Source: an uncultured Eggerthellaceae bacterium
GTDB taxonomy: Bacteria > Actinomycetota > Coriobacteriia > Coriobacteriales > Eggerthellaceae
Length of the DNA: 64,000 nucleotides
Reading direction: 5' to 3'
NCBI GenBank assembly: GCA_910588905.1
Contig: CAJURZ010000003.1
Coordinates: 1-64,000 of the forward strand
Each line of letters opens with the position of its first letter. Within the stretch, counting starts at the first letter, position 1. The notes under the pieces are model-generated. The model did no database searches, was not told where the DNA came from, and saw nothing but the letters and a program-made list of their open reading frames with translations. Shown one piece after another: positions 25,462 through 33,006 of the stretch. The translations under genes and the position numbers were made by a program.

Positions 25462-26988
25462 TTATAAGTCCTTTATCAACTTCTTGAGCACTTCAACTTC
25501 CTCCTGGACATTCCTATTCTGGAGCAACATGCTCTCAACCTTACCCACTGAGTGCATGACCGTCGAATGATCCTTCCCGAATTTCGTTCCGATATTCGCA
25601 TATGGGACGTCAAGCAATTGGCGGCAGAGATACATAGCGATCTGCCGAGGGAACAAGACTTCCCGCGAACGAGAGGATCCAATAAGGTCGCTATGCTTGA
25701 CCTTATAGTAGTTCTCCACCTGCTTCTGGATATCTTCTATCGTGAGGTTCTTCGACATCATCCCCATGAAGTGATCCTCAAGGAGCGTGCGTACTTCATT
25801 GATGGAGATGGTGTCATTCCCTGAAAGATTCAGATGGTAGATGACAATGGTTACAGCACCTTTAAGCTCTCGGATGTTCGAACCAGAATTCTCTGCGATA
25901 TAAGCCTGGATCTCCTCAGGGATATATAAAGATTCATTCCCATTCATCCGCTTGTATTCGTTGATATAGCTCTTCACGATAGCTATCTTCGTCTCAACCT
26001 CAGGAGGTTGGATATCTACCGTACCTCCCTGCATGAATCGCGATCGATAACGCTCTTCGATATCGATATTCTTCGGGGCCCTATCAGCAGAGAGGATGAT
26101 CTGCTTATCCTGATTGATGAGGTTATTGAATATCTGGAAGACGATATTCAATGTTTGTGTCTTACCTTGGAAGTATTGGATATCATCCACCAGGAGAACA
26201 TCCGCCATCTCATAATGGGTCTTGAAGTTCTTATAACTTGATTTTTCCCGGTCATGCTGAGCTACTGCATCGGTATATTCACTGATGAGCTCTTCTGCAT
26301 CTACATAGATCGTGGTGATATCTGGCCGCGTTCTATTGATGTAATTTTGGATAGCCCGAAGGAGATGGGTCTTACCTAATCCGCTTCGTCCATAGATGAA
26401 GAGCGGGTTCAAAGGGGTGTTCCCAGGGAATTCTGCCACCTGAACCGCCATCGAATAGGCCATTCGGTTCGATTCACCGATGACGAAGTTCTCAAAGGTG
26501 AAGCTAGAAAGCGAAGCATCAGGGCTGATGAAAGCACTATTCTGAAGCTGCTGATCCTTATTGATGTCTCCCTTTTCATATTCGGTCTTTTGGATGAAAT
26601 CAGGGATCTTGAATCGATCATCCTTATCTTCTAAAGAACTCTCAACAACAAAGTTGCGTTCGTTGTTTTTAGGATGTGTTGGAGGGGTTTGGTGGAGGGG
26701 GGGTTGTGTGGTGATAGGCTGCGCACCACTTTCGTCTACTTCGATGACCACATCGAAGGTGATCTGATATAGATCCTCAAGAGCACGCAGGATGATCCCT
26801 GAAAAATTCTTCTCAGCCCAGGTTTTCATGAAACTGGATTCAGTCGTCAATAGCAGGAAACCATCACTGATAGCTTGAGGCTGGATACGCGTGAGAAGAG
26901 CGTTGAACTGGGATGTATTGACATCAGGGTAAGAAGATACCTTTTCGCAGATCTCTTCCCATTTTTCAGTCAATTCAGTCGGCTGCAT
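25462..26988 (-). CDS. dnaA: Chromosomal replication initiator DnaA
   Basis: 508 residues from the ATG at 26988 (MQPTELTEKWEEI, the family-like beginning, with an AAGGT SD); the frame is open to 27045. Domain I is N-terminal, followed by a Gln/Pro/Thr-rich linker, the AAA+ core with Walker A GRSGLGKTHLL and Walker B VLLVDDIQYFQ, and the DNA-binding domain IV with KDHSTVMHSVGKVE. DnaA binds DnaA boxes and unwinds oriC. The upstream gap holds a TTTTCCACA box at 27055-27063, consistent with autoregulation. Confidence 0.97.
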   Translation of the reverse strand: MQPTELTEKWEEICEKVSSYPDVNTSQFNALLTRIQPQAISDGFLLLTTESSFMKTWAEKNFSGIILRALEDLYQITFDVVIEVDESGAQPITTQPPLHQTPPTHPKNNERNFVVESSLEDKDDRFKIPDFIQKTEYEKGDINKDQQLQNSAFISPDASLSSFTFENFVIGESNRMAYSMAVQVAEFPGNTPLNPLFIYGRSGLGKTHLLRAIQNYINRTRPDITTIYVDAEELISEYTDAVAQHDREKSSYKNFKTHYEMADVLLVDDIQYFQGKTQTLNIVFQIFNNLINQDKQIILSADRAPKNIDIEERYRSRFMQGGTVDIQPPEVETKIAIVKSYINEYKRMNGNESLYIPEEIQAYIAENSGSNIRELKGAVTIVIYHLNLSGNDTISINEVRTLLEDHFMGMMSKNLTIEDIQKQVENYYKVKHSDLIGSSRSREVLFPRQIAMYLCRQLLDVPYANIGTKFGKDHSTVMHSVGKVESMLLQNRNVQEEVEVLKKLIKDL

Positions 26989-27035
26989 AAGATGACCTTC
27001 CATGAAGGTGGGTATATCAATGAGTACGATTAGAG

Positions 27036-27063
27036 TTTTACACAATTGTAGAGGTTTTCCACA
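27036..27063. promoter_or_regulatory. DnaA-box-like motifs upstream of dnaA
   Basis: TTTTCCACA at 27055-27063 matches the TTATCCACA consensus at 8 of 9 positions; TTTTACACA at 27036-27044 is a weaker match. They lie 48-75 bases upstream of the chosen dnaA start. Confidence 0.55.
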
Positions 27064-27096
27064 ATAATAAAAAGAGGAATCCGAGGAATTCCTCCC

Positions 27097-27903
27097 TTAT
27101 AAGGTCCGAACGAGATCCTTCCCTAACGGTGTTAGGGTGTATTTCTTCCCGATCTGCGTCACGATACCCAGGTCACGGAGCTTCTTCAATTCGTTATACA
27201 TGCTCCCGCTTGGTATATTCATAGTGGTGTAAAGGTCTTTCACGCCCCATACGCTCTCTGTCTTGAAGAGAGGAAGGAAAGAGAGAGCACGTTTCGAGAG
27301 AAGGGGAAGGAGCATATCAACGCTTAAAGAAGCATCCCTAGAGCCACTTCCCTCTAAAGAAGGAAGTTCCCTTTGTTCCTCTGAAACCAAGCTGATGGTA
27401 ACCACAGCCCCTGTGCTTAGATTATCTTCAATGCGGATATTCCCGTGTTTCGTCTCAAGATATTCCTTGACGATGGGTAGCCCAGAGCCTACTCCATTGA
27501 TATATTGCTTCATCTCATGGGTGGCAGAGGAATAGCCAGGAAGTTGAGCCTTCTCTTTATCGAGGATACCCGGACCTTGATCAGTGAAACGGATCGTATT
27601 CCCCTCATCGAATATAGAAATAACCATTTCAGTGAATTCAGCATGGATGAAATTCTCTGAAACTTGGAGGATAACCGTGTAAGGAATGGATCCGCCTAAG
27701 CTACTCGCTTCCGAATAGATAGAAGCAGCTAGCTCTCCGATGAACTCTCTCGTGGTGTTCGGTTTGATATCCAATATCCGAGGAGAGCTGAGGAGATCAT
27801 CATAAATAGCGATACGAGCGGGGGTGCTCACAAAAGAAAGAGAGCCTTTAGGTGATGAAGACCTCTCCCGCTGTGTATCTGCATATGTGATGTTCTGATC
27901 CAA
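27097..27903 (-). CDS. GHKL-type ATPase fused to a C-terminal winged-helix domain
   Basis: 268 residues, probable TTG start at 27903. The N-terminal 170 residues hold histidine-kinase-like ATPase boxes: N box VILQVSENFIHAEF, G1 FTDQGPGILDKEKA, and G2 NGVGSGLPIVKEYLETKHG followed by TGAVVTISL. There is no phospho-acceptor histidine domain and no membrane segment. The last 80 residues look like a winged helix (SVWGVKDLYTTMNIPSGSMYNELKKLRDLGIVTQ). Such architecture suggests a cytoplasmic regulator akin to anti-sigma/SpoIIAB-type kinases, but the function is unknown. It lies between oriC and dnaA on the dnaA strand, 108 bases upstream of the dnaA start. Confidence 0.8.
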   Translation of the reverse strand: MDQNITYADTQRERSSSPKGSLSFVSTPARIAIYDDLLSSPRILDIKPNTTREFIGELAASIYSEASSLGGSIPYTVILQVSENFIHAEFTEMVISIFDEGNTIRFTDQGPGILDKEKAQLPGYSSATHEMKQYINGVGSGLPIVKEYLETKHGNIRIEDNLSTGAVVTISLVSEEQRELPSLEGSGSRDASLSVDMLLPLLSKRALSFLPLFKTESVWGVKDLYTTMNIPSGSMYNELKKLRDLGIVTQIGKKYTLTPLGKDLVRTL

Positions 27904-28358
27904 ATGCTTCCCAATCTCTAAACGCAGATAAGGTACCTCAGTTCAAAGATGATATATCCCCTAAAAATGAAACTTTCGATGGATTTCATAGTTTTCAACA
28001 TTTTATTCATAAAAAGTGGAAAACAAATCAAACCGTTAGAGGAGATAGAGAATACAGGATCTATAACAGTGAATAACTACCAAAAATTCTTCTTGACAAT
28101 CACCCTATTTAAGCGATTACCTGATAGAGCCGTTGCTTTTGTTTCGATTTGAGATAACCACCTCACTCAGAATGAAATCAGAATAGAACAGATATTCGGT
28201 ACTAGCCGAACCAGGACAAAAGACCCGTATATCATTGGTTTTTAAAATACACAGATAAACATCGTCATAAGAAATACACAATCCAGATTCTCATATTCAG
28301 AGGACTTTTACAGGTAAGAAAGAGGGATTTCGGTACAAAAGGATCATTTCTGAGAAGG

Positions 28359-28376
28359 TTATCAACATTTTCCACC
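28359..28376 (+). promoter_or_regulatory. Tandem DnaA-box-like motifs in oriC
   Basis: TTATCAACA followed directly by TTTTCCACC; each is one or two bases from TTATCCACA. Confidence 0.55.
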
Positions 28377-28506
28377 TGCAAGAGAACAACATACGTGGAA
28401 TACTAAGATGAAACAAGTTGAATTCATTATTTTTCAGAACGATGAAAAAGAGAATATGAAATACAGAATGAATCTCTGAAACCTCATGATGAAAAGCTGA
28501 TAGAGG

Positions 28507-28512
28507 TATAAT
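28507..28512 (+). promoter_or_regulatory. dnaN promoter -10 element
   Basis: TATAAT 28 bases upstream of the dnaN start; no clear -35 hexamer. Confidence 0.5.
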
Positions 28513-28540
28513 CCTATAGAAATGTACGAGGAAGGATGTC

Positions 28541-29638
28541 ATGAGATTCAGCATCAATAAGACGGAGCTCGGCAACGCGCTCGCCGTGGTGATGAAAGGT
28601 GTTTCAACACGTTCAACGCTCCCTATCCTTTCGGGCATCCTCATAGAAGCCAAGACGGATCAGATCACCCTTCAAGGTACTGATCTTGAACTCTCTGTTG
28701 AAGTAAGCGCTCCCGCACTAGTTGAAGAAGAGGGTAAAACCGTTGTTCCTGGTAAGCTCTTCTCTGAGATCGTTCGCAGTCTCCCGGATGCTGCTGTCCA
28801 TATCGAAACCAATGAGAATGATGTCAAAGTGGTCTGCGATACCTCTTCATTCTCTGTTTGGACGCTGAACCCGGATGATTTCCCTGGATTCCCTGAAGTA
28901 GAGACGAATCAACAAGTCACTCTTCCTCTCAATATATTTACGAGCATGGTCAAACGTGTTTCACGGGTCGTCTCTCGCGATGAGAGTCGGATGATCCTTA
29001 CTGGTGTGCTCATTGAGCTTGAAGACGAGCAGCTCAAGATGGTGGCAACGGATTCCTACCGGCTTGCTCTTGCGAAAACGAAGCTCACGGAAACCAGAGC
29101 AGATGAATTCAGTGCCGTTATCGCGGGTACCTTCCTTAATGATATTTGCGGTGTTCCCATGGAAGACGCTGATATCACCCTAGGTCTCTCGGATAATCAG
29201 ATCGTGATCACCTGCGGGAAGACTGTCTTCATCAACCGCCGGATAGAGGGGAATTACCCTAACTACCGCCAGTTGTTGCCTACCGATCACAACACTCGTG
29301 TGACCTTAGAGTTGGCTCCTTTCACAGCGGCGGTCAAACGTGCAGCTATCCTCAGCTCATCTTCAGCCCCCATGCGCTTCGATATCAATAACACTACACA
29401 AACCCTTCAGATCTACGTGAAGGCTACCGATGTGGGGTCTGTCCAAGAGACCATCGGATGCGAAGCAGTGGGAGATGATGTTGAGATCGCATTCAACTCT
29501 GCTTACGTGGTAGACGGGCTCTCTGCTATCAAAGGTGAAAAGGTTCATTTCGACATCCTCGATGGTATGAAGCCAGGTATCTTCCGTACGGTAGAGGGTG
29601 ATGATTTCCTCTATCTCATCATGCCTGTGCGTATCTAG
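28541..29638 (+). CDS. dnaN: DNA polymerase III sliding clamp (beta subunit)
   Basis: 365 residues, normal length. It begins MRFSINKTELGNALAVVMKGVSTRSTLPIL, with three clamp repeats including FPEVETNQQVTLP and the second-domain VATDSYRLALAKTKL, ending DDFLYLIMPVRI. It tethers polymerase to DNA. GGAAGGA lies upstream of the ATG. First gene of the dnaN-recF-gyrB-gyrA run. Confidence 0.97.
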   Translation: MRFSINKTELGNALAVVMKGVSTRSTLPILSGILIEAKTDQITLQGTDLELSVEVSAPALVEEEGKTVVPGKLFSEIVRSLPDAAVHIETNENDVKVVCDTSSFSVWTLNPDDFPGFPEVETNQQVTLPLNIFTSMVKRVSRVVSRDESRMILTGVLIELEDEQLKMVATDSYRLALAKTKLTETRADEFSAVIAGTFLNDICGVPMEDADITLGLSDNQIVITCGKTVFINRRIEGNYPNYRQLLPTDHNTRVTLELAPFTAAVKRAAILSSSSAPMRFDINNTTQTLQIYVKATDVGSVQETIGCEAVGDDVEIAFNSAYVVDGLSAIKGEKVHFDILDGMKPGIFRTVEGDDFLYLIMPVRI

Positions 29639-29673
29639 CGTTCCTATGAGCTACCATTCATAAGGTCTTCTTG

Positions 29674-30744
29674 GTGTCATTAAGGATCCAAGATATTACG
29701 CTGGCGAATTTTCGTTCGTATCAGCATTTCACCTTGAATAACCTAGAGGAGCTAAATATCCTCTTCGGCCCGAATGCTATCGGGAAGACCAACGTGATAG
29801 AAGCCCTCCAGCTGTTGACCGCCCTTACCTCTTTTCGTAAAGCTACGTCCTCTGAGATGGCCAAACAAGGAAGCTCTGATTTCTTGCTCTCAGCGAATGT
29901 GTCTGATGGGAATCGACAACTTGAGGTTGAGCTCGTGTTCGATGGGGAGAAGCGTAGCTATCGGTTGAACGGCAAGGCCCGCACGATCAAAGATCTCAAA
30001 GGGATGATACCTGCTATCCTCTTCGCGCCGGAAGACCTTGATCTTGTGAAGCGGTCTGACTCATTGCGTCGTGGTGAGATCGATCTCATAGGGCAGCAGG
30101 TCAATGCGAACTACTATCAGATCACCCGAGATTTCGAGAAGCTCCTTCGTCACAGGAATCGGCTCCTTAAAGATGAAGCACCCGATGATCTCTTAGATGC
30201 GCTATCTGAGCTCTTCGCGAAAGTCGGATCGCAATTAACGGCCTACCGCCGGGCCCTCATCGAGCGGATGACCCCTTTTCTCGTGGAGGCGTACAAGGAT
30301 ATCTCTGGGGGCGAAGAGTTTTCCGTGGACTATATCCCCTCTTCTGAGGATCAAGAGGATCTTCGGAGAAAACAAGAGGAGGCGCGGATAGAGGAGCGCG
30401 CCCGTCATCAAACGATTATTGGACCGCATCGAGATAAGATCCAGTTCCTCATCAACGGAATGGATGTCGGTTCTTTTGCCAGTCAAGGGCAGCAGAGGAG
30501 CGTGGTCCTTTCGCTGAAGATGGCAGAAGTCCGATTGATCGAAGAGATGCTCCATCAGAAGCCTATCCTCCTCTTAGATGATGTGATGAGCGAATTGGAT
30601 ACACGACGGCGGCAGGCTATGGTGGAATGTCTTTTACCTAAGACCCAAACCTTCATCACTACCGCTAATCTGGAATATTTCGATACGAAGATGCGTGAAA
30701 AAGCGCTGATTATAGACATCCAAAAACATCTCATGAGTGGTTAG
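29674..30744 (+). CDS. recF: DNA replication/repair protein RecF
   Basis: 356 residues from the GTG at 29674 (AAGGT 7 bases upstream); a TTG three bases earlier is also possible. Walker A FGPNAIGKTNVIEALQLL, signature SQGQQRSVVLSLKMAE, and Walker B ILLLDDVMSELD identify the SMC-like ATPase that loads RecA at single-stranded gaps. It lies 35 bases after dnaN. Confidence 0.96.
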   Translation: MSLRIQDITLANFRSYQHFTLNNLEELNILFGPNAIGKTNVIEALQLLTALTSFRKATSSEMAKQGSSDFLLSANVSDGNRQLEVELVFDGEKRSYRLNGKARTIKDLKGMIPAILFAPEDLDLVKRSDSLRRGEIDLIGQQVNANYYQITRDFEKLLRHRNRLLKDEAPDDLLDALSELFAKVGSQLTAYRRALIERMTPFLVEAYKDISGGEEFSVDYIPSSEDQEDLRRKQEEARIEERARHQTIIGPHRDKIQFLINGMDVGSFASQGQQRSVVLSLKMAEVRLIEEMLHQKPILLLDDVMSELDTRRRQAMVECLLPKTQTFITTANLEYFDTKMREKALIIDIQKHLMSG

Positions 30745-30827
30745 TAAGGGTTTTCGATGACAAGCGCTTAAAACGGCTCATATTCCGCCGTTTAAGAGGT
30801 GGGTTTATAAAAAAGCGTATGTTTGTA

Positions 30828-30836
30828 TGCTAAAAT
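30828..30836 (+). promoter_or_regulatory. gyrB promoter, extended -10
   Basis: TGCTAAAAT 58 bases upstream of the gyrB start, an extended -10; the -35 region (TTTATAA) is weak. Confidence 0.45.
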
Positions 30837-30893
30837 CGTTCGGTCAAAACAAGAAAACCCCATTCAAAGCCTAATCGCAGCAAGGGAGTGGCT

Positions 30894-32840
30894 ATGGCAG
30901 CTAATGCAAGCAATGGTAATTATGGTGCGGAGAATATCCGCGTCCTTGAGGGACTTGAAGCCGTTCGCATCCGCCCTGGTATGTATATCGGCTCTACGGG
31001 GCCGCGCGGCCTCCATCACCTGGTCTACGAGGTCGTGGATAATTCCGTAGACGAGGCTTTAGCGGGATATTGCGACAAGATCGAAGTGACCATCCATGAG
31101 GATAACTCCGTCACCGTGACCGACAATGGCCGCGGCATCCCGGTAGAGAAGCATCCTCAAGAGGGAATACCTACCGTGGAAGTGGTGTTGACCATCTTGC
31201 ACGCAGGGGGCAAATTCGGTGATGGTGCCTACAAGACCTCTGGCGGTCTCCATGGCGTGGGTGTTTCCGTAGTGAACGCGCTCTCTACCATGACCCGGGT
31301 CAGCGTCAAGCATGACGGGTACGAATATGAGATGGATTTCGAGCGCGGCGTCACTAAGACGAAGCTGCATAAGATAGGGAAGGCGAAAGGGACGGGCACT
31401 AAGGTGACCTTCTGGCCTGACCCCGAGATATTCACTGAGACCACCACCTTCGATTTCGACACGCTGGCGAATAGGTTCCGGGAGATGTCGTTCCTAAATA
31501 AAGGGCTGACCATCATCCTGCAGGATGAGCGCCGTAAAGGGCCGGATGGCAATCCCATCACCGAGACGTTCAAGGCTGAAGGTGGCATCATCGATTTCGT
31601 CACCTACCTCAATGAAGGTAAGGAAACGCTGAACAAACCCATCTACTTCGAGGCTGAGAATCCTGATGGCGAAGTGGAGATAGCTCTTCAGTGGTCCACG
31701 TCCTACAGCGCCACCATCATGGCCTTCGCCAACAACATCAACACCACTGAAGGTGGTACCCACCTTGAGGGTTTCAAGAACGCCCTCACACGCACCATCA
31801 ATGATTACGCGCGTGGGAAGGGGCTGTTGAAGGAGAAGGATTCGAACCTTTCAGGTGAAGATGCCCGCGAAGGGCTCTCCGCGGTGATATCCGTCAAGCT
31901 GCATGATCCTCAGTTCGAGGGGCAGACGAAGACGAAGCTGGGCAACACGGAGATTCGTGGCCTTGTGCAGAATGCAGTGGCTCAAGGCCTGGCGGAGTAT
32001 CTGGAAGAGAATCCTACTCCGGCAAAGCGGATCATCAACAAAGCATCCCAAGCGCTCAAGGCCCGCGAGGCTGCGCGCAAGGCTCGCGAGGCAACGCGCC
32101 GCAAGGGCGTTCTGGATTCGTTCGCGCTTCCGGGCAAGCTGGCAGACTGCTCTTCGAAGGACGCATCTCTGTCTGAGATCTTCATCGTAGAGGGTGATTC
32201 CGCAGGCGGCTCTGCCAAGCAAGCCCGCGACCGTAAGTTCCAGGCTATCCTGCCTTTGCGCGGCAAGATCTTGAACGTGGAGAAAGCAGGCCTGCACCGC
32301 TCCCTCTCTTCGGATACTATCTCTTCGCTCATCACTGCCATCGGCACGAACATTGGTGAGGACTTCGACGCCGATAAAGCGCGTTACCATCGTATCGTCA
32401 TCATGACGGACGCTGATGTAGACGGAGCCCATATCCGCTGCCTCCTCCTGACGTTCTTCTATCGGTATATGCCGGAGCTGATCGCCCGTGGGTACATCTA
32501 TATCGCGTGCCCGCCCATCTTCGGCATCAAGAAGAAGAACTCCCGCTCCACGAAGATCGAGCGCTATGTCTATGACGAGAGCGCTCTCTCAGCAACGCTC
32601 AAGGAAATGGGCGGTTCAGACCGGTTCGATGTTCAGCGGTATAAGGGTTTGGGTGAGATGGACCCGGAGCAACTGTGGGAGACCACCATGGAGCCGCAGC
32701 ATAGGATGATGCTTAAGGTTGAGATTGAGGATGCGGCTCAAGCTGAACGTGTGGTGTCTGAATTGATGGGCGACCAAGTGGAGCCGCGTAAGAAGTTCAT
32801 ACAAACCCATGCGAAAGACGTCCGATTCTTGGATATCTAA
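30894..32840 (+). CDS. gyrB: DNA gyrase subunit B
   Basis: 648 residues, normal length. The N-terminal GHKL ATPase carries RIRPGMYIGSTGPRGLHHLVYEVVDNSVDEA, the TOPRIM domain carries IFIVEGDSAGGSAKQARDR and MTDADVDGAHIRCLLLTFFYR, and the C-terminus ends in KKFIQTHAKDVRFLDI. It supplies ATP-driven negative supercoiling with GyrA. The ATG at 30894 is preceded by AAGGGAG. Confidence 0.97.
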   Translation: MAANASNGNYGAENIRVLEGLEAVRIRPGMYIGSTGPRGLHHLVYEVVDNSVDEALAGYCDKIEVTIHEDNSVTVTDNGRGIPVEKHPQEGIPTVEVVLTILHAGGKFGDGAYKTSGGLHGVGVSVVNALSTMTRVSVKHDGYEYEMDFERGVTKTKLHKIGKAKGTGTKVTFWPDPEIFTETTTFDFDTLANRFREMSFLNKGLTIILQDERRKGPDGNPITETFKAEGGIIDFVTYLNEGKETLNKPIYFEAENPDGEVEIALQWSTSYSATIMAFANNINTTEGGTHLEGFKNALTRTINDYARGKGLLKEKDSNLSGEDAREGLSAVISVKLHDPQFEGQTKTKLGNTEIRGLVQNAVAQGLAEYLEENPTPAKRIINKASQALKAREAARKAREATRRKGVLDSFALPGKLADCSSKDASLSEIFIVEGDSAGGSAKQARDRKFQAILPLRGKILNVEKAGLHRSLSSDTISSLITAIGTNIGEDFDADKARYHRIVIMTDADVDGAHIRCLLLTFFYRYMPELIARGYIYIACPPIFGIKKKNSRSTKIERYVYDESALSATLKEMGGSDRFDVQRYKGLGEMDPEQLWETTMEPQHRMMLKVEIEDAAQAERVVSELMGDQVEPRKKFIQTHAKDVRFLDI

Positions 32841-32867
32841 GACAGGGGTTATTCCGGGGGTAACGCT

Positions 32868-32892
32868 GGGGTCGATCATGATCGCCCCCTAC
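32868..32892 (-). repeat. REP-like palindrome 10
   Basis: Minus-strand GTAGGGGGCGATCATGATCG with complementary arms, in the gyrB-gyrA gap. Confidence 0.6.
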
Positions 32893-32926
32893 GGAAGCAA
32901 AGAAGGTTTGTTCCGGGTGTAAGAGA

Positions 32927-32950
32927 GGGCCGACCACGGTCGGCCCCTAC
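32927..32950 (-). repeat. REP-like palindrome 11
   Basis: Minus-strand GTAGGGGCCGACC with a perfect GGCCGACC/GGTCGGCC stem, 34 bases after copy 10. Confidence 0.65.
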
Positions 32951-33006
32951 GGAACCAAGTGAGAGTTCGTTTCAGAGTCTGATGATCACAGTTGAAAGGG
33001 AACTGT

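Larger units (their letters stand above)
27904..28540. other. Probable chromosomal origin region (oriC)
   Basis: 637 AT-rich bases without a gene, at the switch from leftward to rightward genes and immediately upstream of dnaN. DnaA-box-like motifs: TTATCAACA and TTTTCCACC in tandem at 28359-28376, and TTTTCCACT (minus strand) at 28015-28023. The boxes are few and imperfect, so the exact unwinding site is not resolved. TATAAT at 28507-28512 probably belongs to the dnaN promoter. Confidence 0.7.

Noticed and set aside
28950..28975. TGTTTCACGGG in dnaN as a parS site
   Set aside because: Only the left half matches; the right half is lost.
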